Positions 8,423 to 17,129 of a DNA stretch of 64,000 nt are shown here, in pieces; positions within the stretch are counted from its first letter, which is position 1, and every line of letters begins with the position of its first letter. The notes beneath the pieces were generated by a model. The model was not told the origin of the DNA. It worked only from the letters and a program-made list of their open reading frames with translations, and made no database searches. This DNA is from Clostridia bacterium (lineage in GTDB: Bacteria > Bacillota > Clostridia > Christensenellales > Aristaeellaceae), in contig JAFXUZ010000013.1 in NCBI GenBank assembly GCA_017524725.1, positions 1 through 64,000 of the forward strand, in the 5' to 3' direction. The translations under genes were made by a program, and so were the position numbers.

Positions 8423-9499
8423 CTATTCCCCCGCGCCTTCCTCCGCCCTGTATATGGCGATATACAGCGCGCCGTCCTGGGACGAGGCGTCGATGCGGAC
8501 CGGGAAGGAGTAGTCGTTGCGGAAGCGGAAATTCAGCGAGGATGAACCCACCGCCGCGTCCACGCCGTGGGGCAGGTAGGACGCCCCGGCGGGCCCGTGG
8601 GGCCGGCGCTGGGTGACGGTGAGGCCCGGCAATTGCAGCACGGAGTTGTACAGCGTGCTGGACACCTGACAGGTGCCGCCGCCGTAATTGATGCCGCTGC
8701 CCCCGGACACCAGCACGATGGCCTTCTGGTAGCCGTTGGCCGCGTTGAAGGGGCCGATCTGGGTGTTGAAGTTCAGCGATTCCCCGTTCTTTAATGTGAT
8801 GGCCGACAGCTTTTCGCAGGCGACGGCGATGTTGGTCATCCTGCCCACGTTGTCCTCGTCGGTGGTGATCTTGTAAAAAGAGACGAAGGCGGCGATGGGC
8901 CTGTCCGTGCCCGCGGTCTCGGCGTCGTTGTAGACAGCGATCAAAGTACCGATGCGCCTGGAATCGATGTAGCCGTACTGCCGCTTGAAGATCAGCTTCG
9001 CCCAGCCGTTTTCAAAGCCCAGCAGGGCCACCCGGGCCCCGTCGTGCAGGGTGATCAGCGTTTCGCTGTTTTCGTCCGGCGCGCTCATCACCGGCGTGTC
9101 GCCTGCGACCGCCGCGGCGTAGGGATAGAATTCGACGCCGTAGGGGGGCGTGGTCTTTTCGTCGATCACGTTGGCGTGGTCGATGACGCTCCTGCGGATG
9201 AAGCCCCGGGTGGAGCCGTAGGAAATGTACACCCAGGAGGGGTACACCGCGTACATCCAGAAATATTCGCCCTTCAGGATCCTGCCGACGGGCTTGGCGT
9301 TTTCGTCCGGCTCGGCATACACCGAGCAGGTGAAGGCCAGCTTGCCCCGCCAGAGGGGTTCGGCGGGGATGTGGTAGCGTTCGGTCACGCTTTCCTGGGG
9401 GGCGGCCGGGGCTTCCGTTTCTCCCGCGTCCTCGGCCCATGCGAAGGTCAGCAGCATCCCCAGGCACAAAAGGAGGGAAATGGCTTTTTTATACATCAT
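8423..9499 (-). CDS. Secreted VanW family protein with SH3-like N terminus (paralogue 2)
   Basis: A 358-residue protein with a signal peptide at about residues 1-23. Two SH3-like segments follow (VYAEPDENAKPVGRIL near residue 60 and PVMSAPDENSETLITL near residue 138), and then a C-terminal VanW domain. The VanW core is seen in ESLNFNTQIGPFNAANGY, INYGGGTCQVSSTLYN and LNFRFRNDYSFPVRI. VanW proteins occur in Gram-positive envelopes and in some vancomycin resistance clusters; their biochemical role is unproven. The start overlaps the stop codon of the upstream paralogue; a second ATG three bases in has better spacing to GGGAGG. No van resistance genes are present, so a resistance role is not implied. 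Confidence 0.85.
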   Translation of the reverse strand: MMYKKAISLLLCLGMLLTFAWAEDAGETEAPAAPQESVTERYHIPAEPLWRGKLAFTCSVYAEPDENAKPVGRILKGEYFWMYAVYPSWVYISYGSTRGFIRRSVIDHANVIDEKTTPPYGVEFYPYAAAVAGDTPVMSAPDENSETLITLHDGARVALLGFENGWAKLIFKRQYGYIDSRRIGTLIAVYNDAETAGTDRPIAAFVSFYKITTDEDNVGRMTNIAVACEKLSAITLKNGESLNFNTQIGPFNAANGYQKAIVLVSGGSGINYGGGTCQVSSTLYNSVLQLPGLTVTQRRPHGPAGASYLPHGVDAAVGSSSLNFRFRNDYSFPVRIDASSQDGALYIAIYRAEEGAGE

Positions 9500-10500
9500 T
9501 CGGCCTCCCGGTAGATGGCGATGAACAGGCAGAAATCATGGATGGATCCCTCCAGCCGGATCGGGAAGGGATAATCGTTGCGGATGCGGAAATTCAGGTT
9601 GCCGGAGGAGGCGTCGGTGCCGTGGGGCAGGTAGGGCGCGCCGTTGCTGCCGTGGGGATGGCGTTCGGTCACCGTGACCCCGGGCAGCTGCAGCACCGTG
9701 TTGTACAGCGTGCTGGATACCTGGCAGCTGCCGCCGCCGTAGCCCTGGGTGGTGCCGCCGTCGATGAGGACGGGGGCGGGCAGGTAGCCGTTGGCCTCCT
9801 TGAAGGGGCCCACGCTGCCGTTGAAGTTCAGGCTGTCCCCCGGCTCCATCACCCGGTTCAGCCTGGTGCAGCACACCGCCAGGTTGCTGGTCCTGGTCAC
9901 GTTGTCGGAATAAAAGGAGCAATAGATGGCGATGGGCACCTTGGGGTCGGTCTCGGTCTCGGCGCAGGGGCTCACCGGATACAGCGCTGAAAGCTTGGAC
10001 GTGTCCACATAGCCCCACTGGCGGTGGTATACGCACACGCCCCAGCCGTCCTCCACGCCGATGAGGGCCAGCTTGGCGCCCCTGGTCAGCACCGACAGCA
10101 CCTCGCTTGACGGGTCCTTTTCCGCGTGGACCAGGATATCGTCCTCCGCGACGGTGTAATACCGGTTGACCCACACGCCGTAGGGCGGCGTGGAGCTTTC
10201 GTTCAGGGGCACCACCCGGTCCACCCGGTGCCGGATCACATAGGCCACCCCGTCGCCGTACAGGATCTCCACCCAGTTGGGATACACGGCGCTGATCCTC
10301 AGGGACCGCCCCGCGAAATACTGGCCCAGCACCTCGCTGTCCGTATCCATTTCCCTGTAAACGTTGGTGTAGCTGGACGCGAAATTATAAGTGATGATGC
10401 CCGAATACAGCGGCTGGGGAACCTCCCCGACCGCGGACGCGCAAAAGGCGCAGAGGGCCATGACCAAAGCCGTCAGGGCGGCAAAACATCTTTTTTTCAC
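9496..10500 (-). CDS. Secreted VanW family protein with SH3-like N terminus (paralogue 1)
   Basis: A 334-residue protein with a signal peptide at about residues 1-25, the same two SH3-like segments (VYREMDTDSEVLGQYF and ILVHAEKDPSSEVLSVL) and a VanW domain (DSLNFNGSVGPFKEANGY, GYGGGSCQVSSTLYN, LNFRIRNDYPFPIRL). It is first in a two-gene unit with the next VanW gene, overlapping it by four bases. The pair arose by tandem duplication and has diverged mainly in the N-terminal half. The GGGxCQVSSTLYN loop with its cysteine is kept in both copies, pointing to a conserved function. Confidence 0.85.
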   Translation of the reverse strand: MKKRCFAALTALVMALCAFCASAVGEVPQPLYSGIITYNFASSYTNVYREMDTDSEVLGQYFAGRSLRISAVYPNWVEILYGDGVAYVIRHRVDRVVPLNESSTPPYGVWVNRYYTVAEDDILVHAEKDPSSEVLSVLTRGAKLALIGVEDGWGVCVYHRQWGYVDTSKLSALYPVSPCAETETDPKVPIAIYCSFYSDNVTRTSNLAVCCTRLNRVMEPGDSLNFNGSVGPFKEANGYLPAPVLIDGGTTQGYGGGSCQVSSTLYNTVLQLPGVTVTERHPHGSNGAPYLPHGTDASSGNLNFRIRNDYPFPIRLEGSIHDFCLFIAIYREAE

Positions 10501-10550
10501 CAGATCCTCCGGTTAACGCGGGCCGCACGGAAACGCGGCCCAGGTGTCCG

Positions 10551-10685
10551 CCCGGGACGTGCCGGGGCGGCAGTACAGAGTTAAGAGTTAAGAGTGGAGA
10601 GTGAAGAGTGGAGAGTGAAGAGTGGAGAGTGAAGAGTGGAGATGAAAAATGAGATCGAGTCCGTCCCGGACGTGCCGGGGCGGCA
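10551..10685. repeat. 14-bp tandem repeat flanked by 20-bp direct repeats
   Basis: GTGGAGAGTGAAGA is repeated head to tail about three times, with degenerate units on both sides (about 10575-10643). CCGGGACGTGCCGGGGCGGCA at 10552-10572 recurs almost unchanged at 10665-10685 and brackets the tandem. No coding signal. The bracket looks like the footprint of an insertion or of slippage between short direct repeats. Confidence 0.7.
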
Positions 10686-10852
10686 CACGCTTTCATTATG
10701 CCTTCACAGGCCTGCTTTTGCAAGAGGAAAAGGGATGTTTTTTACAAGCGCCGGGGTATAAGGGGATGGCAGCAGCGCCGCGGCTGCCGCATTCACCGGA
10801 ATGCTGCGCATGAATGGCGGACTGTCCATTCTCTCCCTTTTTGAAACTCGCG

Positions 10853-11611
10853 GCAAGGAAGACCCCGTAAGCCTTCCACGCGCACGGGGAAGGGGGACCG
10901 CGGAGCGGTGGATGAGGTTCTCCCCCAGCGGTACACATCCTTCACCTGCAGAGGATACCCTGTCGTTGCTGCTACCTTGCAGATGCGTACCGGGCAGACG
11001 ACCTCATCCGTCTCCTCACTGACGCTCGGAGCCACCTTCCCCAACCCGGGGAAGGCTTACGGAGTCTTCCTTGCTGCGATCCTATGGATGCCGCGATGCC
11101 CGAAACCGGTCCGGCCATTAGTTTTCCGGCGTAAGTCGGGCGGCAGCCCGTGCTGCCTTCCCCCGGTTGGGGGCCCGGAGCGTACGGAAAACAATCCGGT
11201 GGACTGTTTTCAGCAAAGGGCGGGCGGCAGCCCCGGACGATGGCCGCGAAGCGGCCGGATGAGGTCGCTGCCCCATCCTGCGTTCGCCTGGGAATGGTAT
11301 TCTATCATTGCTTTCTACCTTCTTGCAGTTATATACCGAACGGACGACCTCATCCGTCTCCTCACTGACGCTCGGAGCCACCTTCCCCAACCCGGGGAAG
11401 GCTTACGGAGTCTTCCTTGCTGCGATCCTATGGATGCCGCAATGCCCGAAACCAGTCCAGCCATTAGTTTTCCGGCGTAAGTCGGGCGGCAGCCCGTGCT
11501 GCCTTCCCCCGGTTGGGGGCTCAGAGCGCCCGGAAAACAGTCCACCGGACTGTTTTCAGCAAAAGGCGGGCTTAGCCCCGGACGGCGGCGCCAAAGCCGC
11601 CGGATGAGGTC
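10853..11611. repeat. Repeat island: two 270-bp direct copies plus one inverted partial copy
   Basis: Bases 10997-11266 and 11343-11611 are near-identical direct copies with a 346-base offset. Each begins GACGACCTCATCCGTCTCC and ends near CGGATGAGGTC, so each unit has inverted ends. Bases 10853-10917 are an inverted partial copy (GCAAGGAAGACCCCGTAAG against CTTACGGAGTCTTCCTTGC). Several open frames run through the copies but lack ribosome sites and are products of the repeat. Similar CCTCATCCG...CCTTCCCC units are scattered in clostridial genomes as far as I recall. The whole 10.5-11.7 kb gap holds nothing else but the response-regulator promoter. Confidence 0.85.
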
Positions 11612-11682
11612 CCCCGTTCACCCCTCCCCGGAACATTGCGTCAGCGCTGTGTCCCGCCTTGCCCCCCGTTCCTTCAATATGA

Positions 11683-11688
11683 TATAAT
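11683..11688 (+). promoter_or_regulatory. Extended -10 promoter of the two-component system
   Basis: TGATATAAT, an extended -10 element, lies 43 bases before the response-regulator ATG. No strong -35 is visible, as is common with extended -10 promoters. Confidence 0.55.
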
Positions 11689-11731
11689 CAGATTCACCCG
11701 GGCAAAAACGCTTCCCGGGCCGGAGGGACCC

Positions 11732-12430
11732 ATGAGTAAAAAAAAGCTGATCCTGATCGCCGACGACGAGCGCGGCATCCACGAATCCCTGCGCATGTAC
11801 CTCACCCGGGAGGGCTACGAGGTCTATTCCGTTTTCAAGGGTGATGACGTGATGGAGGCCTTCACCCGCATGCAGCCGGACCTGATCATCCTGGACATCA
11901 TGATGCCCGGGCGCTCCGGCACCCAGGTATGCGCCGACATCCGGGCCGTATCCATGGTCCCCATCATCATGCTGACCGCCAAGGGCGAGGAGGTGGATAA
12001 GCTGCTGGGCTTCGCCCTGGGGGCGGACGACTACATCGTGAAGCCCTTCTCCCCCCGGGAGATCGTGTCCCGCATCCAGGTGATCTTCCGGCGCCTCAAC
12101 CAGATGTCCTCGGACAGCGCCATGGGCAAGCTGACCGTGGGCAACACCCGCATCGACCTTAAATGCTACGAGGTGTTCGTGGAGGACGAGCAGGTGCTCC
12201 TTTCCCCCAAGGAAGTGGAGATCCTGCACCTGATGGCAAGCCACCCCCGTCAGGTGTTCACCCGGGAACAGCTATTGGACAACATCTGGGGCTTTGATTT
12301 CAACGGCGACCCCCGGGTGGTGGACACCTCCATCAAGCGCATCCGCAAAAAGCTGCCGGAAAACACCGATATCCTCCTCAAGTCCGTCTACGGGGTCGGC
12401 TACAAGGTAGAGGTCAGGGAAAATGCCTAA
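11732..12430 (+). CDS. OmpR/PhoB-type response regulator
   Basis: A 232-residue two-domain regulator. The receiver domain has the acidic pair DDE near residues 11-13, the phospho-acceptor aspartate in DLIILDIMMPG, the threonine in MLTAKG and the lysine in VKPFSP. The C-terminal winged-helix domain has SPKEVEILHLMASHPRQVFTRE-like and DTSIKRIRKKL elements, followed by VYGVGYKVE. It is translated just ahead of the sensor kinase and overlaps it by eight bases. The paired kinase and the PhoB-like layout suggest control of envelope or nutrient genes; the target is unknown. Confidence 0.92.
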   Translation: MSKKKLILIADDERGIHESLRMYLTREGYEVYSVFKGDDVMEAFTRMQPDLIILDIMMPGRSGTQVCADIRAVSMVPIIMLTAKGEEVDKLLGFALGADDYIVKPFSPREIVSRIQVIFRRLNQMSSDSAMGKLTVGNTRIDLKCYEVFVEDEQVLLSPKEVEILHLMASHPRQVFTREQLLDNIWGFDFNGDPRVVDTSIKRIRKKLPENTDILLKSVYGVGYKVEVRENA

Positions 12431-14216
12431 GGGAAAAAGCTATCTTGCCCGCTTCGCGCTGATCACCGTCGCCTGCTGCCTGATGATCACGCTGCTTTCC
12501 TTCGGCCTTTCCAGCTACCTGTTTACCGACGCCTTCAACCGTTCCGACGCCGAGACCCTCAACAGCATCCTTTTGTCCGGTGAAGAGCTGCTCGGGGACT
12601 ACGCCCTGGGACTCACGGGCCGGGGTACCCTTTGGAACGAGGTGAACCCGGTATTCAACACCGGGGATTCGTTCCTTGTGCTCCTGGACCGTCAGGGGAA
12701 CATCCTGGCCTATACCGACGCCGCCGTGCCCTACATGGTGCGCATCGACCCGATGAAGCTCATCGCCCGGCTGACCGGCAGCGACGGCGACGCGGTGGTA
12801 TCCCGCTACACGGAGCACGGCACCGTGGCGTACATCGCCTGCTCCCGCACCGACGCCGGCTTCGTCATCGCAGGCAAGACCCGTTCCTCCGCCATCGGCT
12901 TCATCAACGCCTTCCGCAGCCAGATGCTTTTGTGGACGGGGGCCATCCTGATCCTGGCGGGGCTTTTTTACTGGTTCAGCACGCGCATCGCCGCCAGGCC
13001 CGCCAAACTGCTCCTGGAAGCCTCCGAAAGGATCGTAAGCGGCGAGGAAGTGCGCATGGACGAGGACCTGCCCGGCGAGATCAGCGAGATCGCCCAGGCC
13101 TTCAACACCATGTCCTCCCGCATTTCCGCGGCATTCCATTCCCTCAAGACCGAGCGGGACAACATGAACCTGATCCTGGAGAGCCTCACCGAGGGCATCA
13201 TCGCCCTGGACGCCTCCGGGAACGTCATGCATATGAACAGCGCCGCCCTCAGCCTCCTGGGCGGAAAGGACACCCCACTTTACCGCCGGGTCCTTTCCGA
13301 GATCCGCTCCGTCATCGAAAGCGGCGCCGCCCGGGGCGAGCCCGGCGCCGCCGGAAAGATCCCCAGCGGCGACAGGGAACTTCTGTACGTCATATCCCCC
13401 CTCACCGACTCCTCCGGCACCCGCGCCGCGGCGGCGCTGATCCGCGACATCACCGAGGAGGAACGCCTTGAAAGGACCCGCCACGACTACGTGGCCAACA
13501 TCTCCCACGAGCTCAGGACCCCCCTTACCAGCATCCGTGGCATCGCCGAGGGCATCCGGGACGGCATGGTCACCGAAAAGGCGGACCTGGACCGCTGCAT
13601 CGGGATCATCGTGGACGAATCCACCCGCCTGTCCCGCCTGGTCAACGACCTTCTGGAGCTTTCCGGCCTGCAGTCCAGCGACTCCGCCTTCGAGGTGGAA
13701 ACGGTGGACCCGACGGAACTGGTCCTGGACCTGCACGACCGCAACCGCAGCCTGTTTGAAACGGCGGGCCTTTCCTTCGACTGGGACCTGCCGAGAGACG
13801 CGGACGGCGGGCCCGAAGCGCTGCCCACGGTGACAAGCAACGAGGACCGCCTGGCCGAGGTGCTCACCATTTTCCTGGACAACGCCCGCAAATACACCCC
13901 CGCCGGGGGCCGGGTCGTCCTGGGGGCCTCCGAAACCGCGGAAGGGATCCGCTTTTTCGTAAGGGACAACGGCATCGGCATGGACGAGGAGACCTGCCGC
14001 CTGGCCTTCGACCGGTTTCACCAGGCCGAAAAAAGCCACAGCGACAAAGGCTCCGGCCTGGGGCTGGCCATCGCCAGGGAGATCATGAACAAAATGGACG
14101 TTTCCATCGGCCTTGTGAGCAGTCCCGGCGAAGGCAGCGAATTTTCCTTCGTCATTCCCTTCCCGGAAAACGCAAAAACGCCGCGGCTTTCCCCTCCGGC
14201 GGGGGATATGGCGTAA
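12423..14216 (+). CDS. Membrane sensor histidine kinase
   Basis: A 597-residue partner of the preceding regulator. Transmembrane segments at about residues 9-33 and 166-185 enclose an extracytoplasmic sensor domain. HAMP follows at about 186-240, then a PAS-like domain at about 248-340. The HisKA domain has the phospho-accepting His362 in ISHELRTPL. The ATPase domain has DNARKYTPAGG (N box), DNGIGMDEE (G1) and GSGLGLAIA (G2). The order is that of PhoR/WalK/ResE kinases. The signal cannot be inferred from sequence. No gene of the usual WalKR neighbourhood (yycH, yycI, htrA) follows, so WalK is not a safe name. Confidence 0.92.
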   Translation: MPKGKSYLARFALITVACCLMITLLSFGLSSYLFTDAFNRSDAETLNSILLSGEELLGDYALGLTGRGTLWNEVNPVFNTGDSFLVLLDRQGNILAYTDAAVPYMVRIDPMKLIARLTGSDGDAVVSRYTEHGTVAYIACSRTDAGFVIAGKTRSSAIGFINAFRSQMLLWTGAILILAGLFYWFSTRIAARPAKLLLEASERIVSGEEVRMDEDLPGEISEIAQAFNTMSSRISAAFHSLKTERDNMNLILESLTEGIIALDASGNVMHMNSAALSLLGGKDTPLYRRVLSEIRSVIESGAARGEPGAAGKIPSGDRELLYVISPLTDSSGTRAAAALIRDITEEERLERTRHDYVANISHELRTPLTSIRGIAEGIRDGMVTEKADLDRCIGIIVDESTRLSRLVNDLLELSGLQSSDSAFEVETVDPTELVLDLHDRNRSLFETAGLSFDWDLPRDADGGPEALPTVTSNEDRLAEVLTIFLDNARKYTPAGGRVVLGASETAEGIRFFVRDNGIGMDEETCRLAFDRFHQAEKSHSDKGSGLGLAIAREIMNKMDVSIGLVSSPGEGSEFSFVIPFPENAKTPRLSPPAGDMA

Positions 14217-14256
14217 ATCTTTCCTTACTTATGTTCCCTTCCGCGGGGGGATGTGG

Positions 14257-14262
14257 TATAAT
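14257..14262 (+). promoter_or_regulatory. Extended -10 promoter of the DUF624 gene
   Basis: TGGTATAAT, an extended -10 element, lies about 64 bases before the ATG. Confidence 0.5.
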
Positions 14263-14325
14263 TCCTTCGTGCGGGCCGGCGTTCAGGCCCCGGCCGCACC
14301 CGAAAGAACATTCCGGAGGGATCTT

Positions 14326-15456
14326 ATGTTTGGCAGACTGATGAACAACTACTACTACGGGAAAAGCGGGAAGGGCGATTTCAAAAAAGACGACCTGCCG
14401 GACAACCGATTCCAGCTTTTTTTCGAAATGCTGCGGGTGCGTTTCAGCGGGCTCTGCCACCTGAACGTGATCACGGTCCTCGCCTTCGCGCCGCTGATCT
14501 TCGTATTGGTCATGAACGTGAACTACTACCTGAGCAGCCTCAGCTTGCAGTACCAGATGGCCGAGGCGGTGAACACCGCCGGCGTCAAGCTGGCGGGCGG
14601 CACCCAGGCGGATATCGACGCCTATCTCGCTCAGGGCGCCGAGGTGCTTTCCTCCGGTGAATTCACACCGGAACAGATCGCGTTCTGGAAAAGCTTCTCC
14701 ACCCCCGAAGGCTCCCGGAACTTCATGGTCGGGCTGCTTTCCGGCCTGATGGTCTGGCTGATCCCCTGCATCCTGATCACCGGCCCCGTGGAGGCGGGCA
14801 TCGCCTACATCACCCGCAACTGGGCCCGGGACGAGCACGCTTTCGTCTGGTCCGATTTCAAGGACGCCGTAAAGGGCAACTGGAAGCAGGGCCTGGGCGT
14901 TTCCGCCATCACTTCCGTGCTGCCCATCGTCATCTATATCGGCTGGAATTTTTATTCGGCCTATTCCGCCGAAAACGTGTTCTTCATGGTGCCCCAGATG
15001 CTGATACTCCTCATCGGCATCGTCTGGGTGCTGGGCCTCACCTACATGTATCCGATGATGGTGAGCTACAAGGTGAAATTCCGCGAGCTTCTGCGCAACA
15101 GCCTGATCCTCGGCGTGGCCCGCCTGCCCCAGACCGTGGCCGTGAACCTTCTGCACCTTGTGCCCGCCGCCATCGTGGCGCTGCTTCTGTTCTTCACAGG
15201 CATCGGCTATTACGCCCTGATGTTCCTGGTGATCTATTACATCGTCATCGGGATCACCCTGGCCCGCTTTGTCAACGCGTCCCTGGCCAACGCCGTTTTC
15301 GACCGCTTCATCAATTCCCACATCGAAGGCGCCAAGGTGAACCGCGGCCTCAGGCAGGACACCGACGAGTATGATGAAGACGACGAGGACGAACCCGCCG
15401 ACGGCGCCGAAAACGATAAAAAATTCGGGACCGGGGAAGACGATCCCAGGCCCTGA
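14326..15456 (+). CDS. DUF624 family membrane protein
   Basis: A 376-residue protein resembling the YesL/DUF624 family: a short N terminus (MFGRLMNNYYYGKSGKGD), an FFEMLRVRFSGLCHLNVI segment entering the first membrane helix, and about six hydrophobic helices in all. An insert of about 60 residues lies after the first helix. The C terminus is an acidic tail (about residues 345-376). DUF624 genes are often found beside carbohydrate ABC transporters and two-component systems; here it follows the kinase and precedes a methyltransferase by 13 bases. The molecular function is unknown. The start follows GGAGGG. Confidence 0.75.
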   Translation: MFGRLMNNYYYGKSGKGDFKKDDLPDNRFQLFFEMLRVRFSGLCHLNVITVLAFAPLIFVLVMNVNYYLSSLSLQYQMAEAVNTAGVKLAGGTQADIDAYLAQGAEVLSSGEFTPEQIAFWKSFSTPEGSRNFMVGLLSGLMVWLIPCILITGPVEAGIAYITRNWARDEHAFVWSDFKDAVKGNWKQGLGVSAITSVLPIVIYIGWNFYSAYSAENVFFMVPQMLILLIGIVWVLGLTYMYPMMVSYKVKFRELLRNSLILGVARLPQTVAVNLLHLVPAAIVALLLFFTGIGYYALMFLVIYYIVIGITLARFVNASLANAVFDRFINSHIEGAKVNRGLRQDTDEYDEDDEDEPADGAENDKKFGTGEDDPRP

Positions 15457-15469
15457 ACGGGAATAACGG

Positions 15470-16228
15470 ATGTATACGGATTTTGCGCGTATCTATGATC
15501 TTCTGATGCAGGATGTGGACTATGACGCCTGGTCGGTCCACCTTCTGCGTCTTTTGGGCTCCAGGGGGATAGGGAGCGGGGACGCGTGCGTTGAATGCGC
15601 CTGCGGCACCGGCGCCCTGACCGTGCCCCTGGCAAAGGCGGGGCTTAAGATGACCGGCGTGGACCTGAGCGGCGAAATGCTCTCGGCGGCCATGCTCAGG
15701 GCCCGGAACGCCGGCTGCACCATCCCTTTCGTCCGGCAGGACATGGCATCCCTTGCCCTTCCCCGCCGGGTCCGGGCGGTCCTCAGCACCTGCGACGGCG
15801 TCAATTACCTGGACGTGCAGCGCGCGCCCCTGTTTTTCCAAAGGGCCTTTGAAAGCCTCAGGCCCGGGGGCGTACTGCTGTTTGACGTTTCCACCCCTTA
15901 CAAGCTGCGCACCCAGCTGGGCAAAAACACCCTGACCCGGCGGGAAGAGGATTTCTGCTATATCTGGGAAAACCGCTGGGACGAAGCCGCCGGGCGGGTC
16001 AGGATGCACGTGACCGCCTTTGTGAAAAACCCGGCGGGAACTTATGACCGCGTGGAGGAAATACAGACCCAGTACGCCCACGACCGCGTCACACTCAAAA
16101 AACAACTGTCGCAATGCGGCTTTGCCGACGTCGCCTTTTACGGGCGGATGGGCATGTCCCCGGCCCGCTCCGACGACGACCGCTGGCACGTTATCGCTTC
16201 AAAACCCCTCGGAGGTATCCATGTCTGA
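15470..16228 (+). CDS. Class I SAM-dependent methyltransferase
   Basis: A 252-residue Rossmann-fold methyltransferase. Motif I is VECACGTGALTVPL at residues 41-54, followed by the acidic residue in TGVDLSGEML. The post-I motif is VRQDMASLALP and the later strand is VLSTCDGVNYL. The YDLLMQDVDYDAW start is typical of the YqeM-like group encoded near hslO or ribosomal genes. The substrate is unknown. It overlaps hslO by eight bases, so the two are translationally coupled. Confidence 0.85.
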   Translation: MYTDFARIYDLLMQDVDYDAWSVHLLRLLGSRGIGSGDACVECACGTGALTVPLAKAGLKMTGVDLSGEMLSAAMLRARNAGCTIPFVRQDMASLALPRRVRAVLSTCDGVNYLDVQRAPLFFQRAFESLRPGGVLLFDVSTPYKLRTQLGKNTLTRREEDFCYIWENRWDEAAGRVRMHVTAFVKNPAGTYDRVEEIQTQYAHDRVTLKKQLSQCGFADVAFYGRMGMSPARSDDDRWHVIASKPLGGIHV

Positions 16229-17129
16229 TCAATTCAACGCCCTTTTGAACCTGCCCGACGAAATGCTGCACCTTTCCCTCCTGGACGGAGCGGTCCGGGT
16301 GCTTTTCTGCCGCACCACCGGGGTCACCCGCACCATGGCGGCCATCCACGCCCCCTCCCCCACGGCCCTGGCCGCCTGTTCGAGGATCATGACGGGAACG
16401 CTGATGCTCTCGGTAATGATGAAGGGGGAAAACGAATCCGTGACCGTCACGGTCAGGGGCGACGGACCCGCGGGCAAGATTACCTGCGTCGGGAACGGCC
16501 CCCATGTGAAGATCTCCCCCGAAAACCCCTCCGCCGACATGCCGCTCCGCGCCGACGGGCACCTGGACGTTGGCGGCTACATCGGGCATACGGGCCGGCT
16601 CACCGTCATCAAGGACCTGGGGATGAAGGAGCCCTACATCGGGCAGTGCTCCCTGGTCAGCGGCGAGATCGGCGAGGACCTGGCCCAGTATTTTACCGTC
16701 AGCGAGCAGAAACCCTCCCTGGTGGCCCTGGGAGCGCTGGTGAACAACGGCGTATGCCTCTCCTCCGGCGGCATCCTGCTCCAGCCCATGCCGGACTGCC
16801 CGGAAAAGGTAATTTCGGAGCTGGAATTGCGCAGCATGTTCTTTTCCGCCATCAGCCGGGAGGTCGCCGACATGACGCTGGACGACCTGTACACCCGCTG
16901 GTTCGACGGCCTTGAGCCGAAGCTTCTGTCGCGTGAGAAGCTATTATATCAGTGCGACTGCTCCAGGGACAGGATGGAGCGCGCCCTGATCTCCATGGGC
17001 AGGAGGGAACTGCGCAGCCTGATCGACGAAGACGGACAGGCCGACCTGACCTGTCATTTCTGCCGCAATACCCAGCACTTTACCAAAGACGAGCTGGAAG
17101 ACCTTCTGGAGCGTGCGCAGCGTGACTGA
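16221..17129 (+). CDS. hslO: Redox-regulated chaperone Hsp33
   Basis: Holdase chaperone activated by oxidation of a zinc-bound four-cysteine centre. The 302-residue length is normal. The N-terminal domain carries GHTGRLTVIKDLGMKEPY and SGEIGEDLAQYF, both family hallmarks. The C-terminal zinc centre is CDC followed by CHFC, so all four ligands are present. The ATG at 16221 follows GGAGGT. The gene overlaps both neighbours, placing it in one transcription unit with the methyltransferase and the TPR protein. Confidence 0.95.
   Translation: MSDQFNALLNLPDEMLHLSLLDGAVRVLFCRTTGVTRTMAAIHAPSPTALAACSRIMTGTLMLSVMMKGENESVTVTVRGDGPAGKITCVGNGPHVKISPENPSADMPLRADGHLDVGGYIGHTGRLTVIKDLGMKEPYIGQCSLVSGEIGEDLAQYFTVSEQKPSLVALGALVNNGVCLSSGGILLQPMPDCPEKVISELELRSMFFSAISREVADMTLDDLYTRWFDGLEPKLLSREKLLYQCDCSRDRMERALISMGRRELRSLIDEDGQADLTCHFCRNTQHFTKDELEDLLERAQRD

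Noticed and set aside
8423..10500. A vancomycin resistance locus because of VanW homology
   Set aside because: No vanH, vanA/B, vanX or VanRS-like genes are adjacent; VanW domains are common in ordinary clostridial envelope proteins.
10908..11607. Open frames reading DLIRLLTDARSHLPQPGEG-like sequences
   Set aside because: They are translations of the intergenic repeat, lack ribosome sites and occur in both copies and several frames.
12414..14039. A 541-residue minus-strand frame opposite the histidine kinase
   Set aside because: Shadow frame with low-complexity GGxG composition; the plus strand has all kinase boxes.
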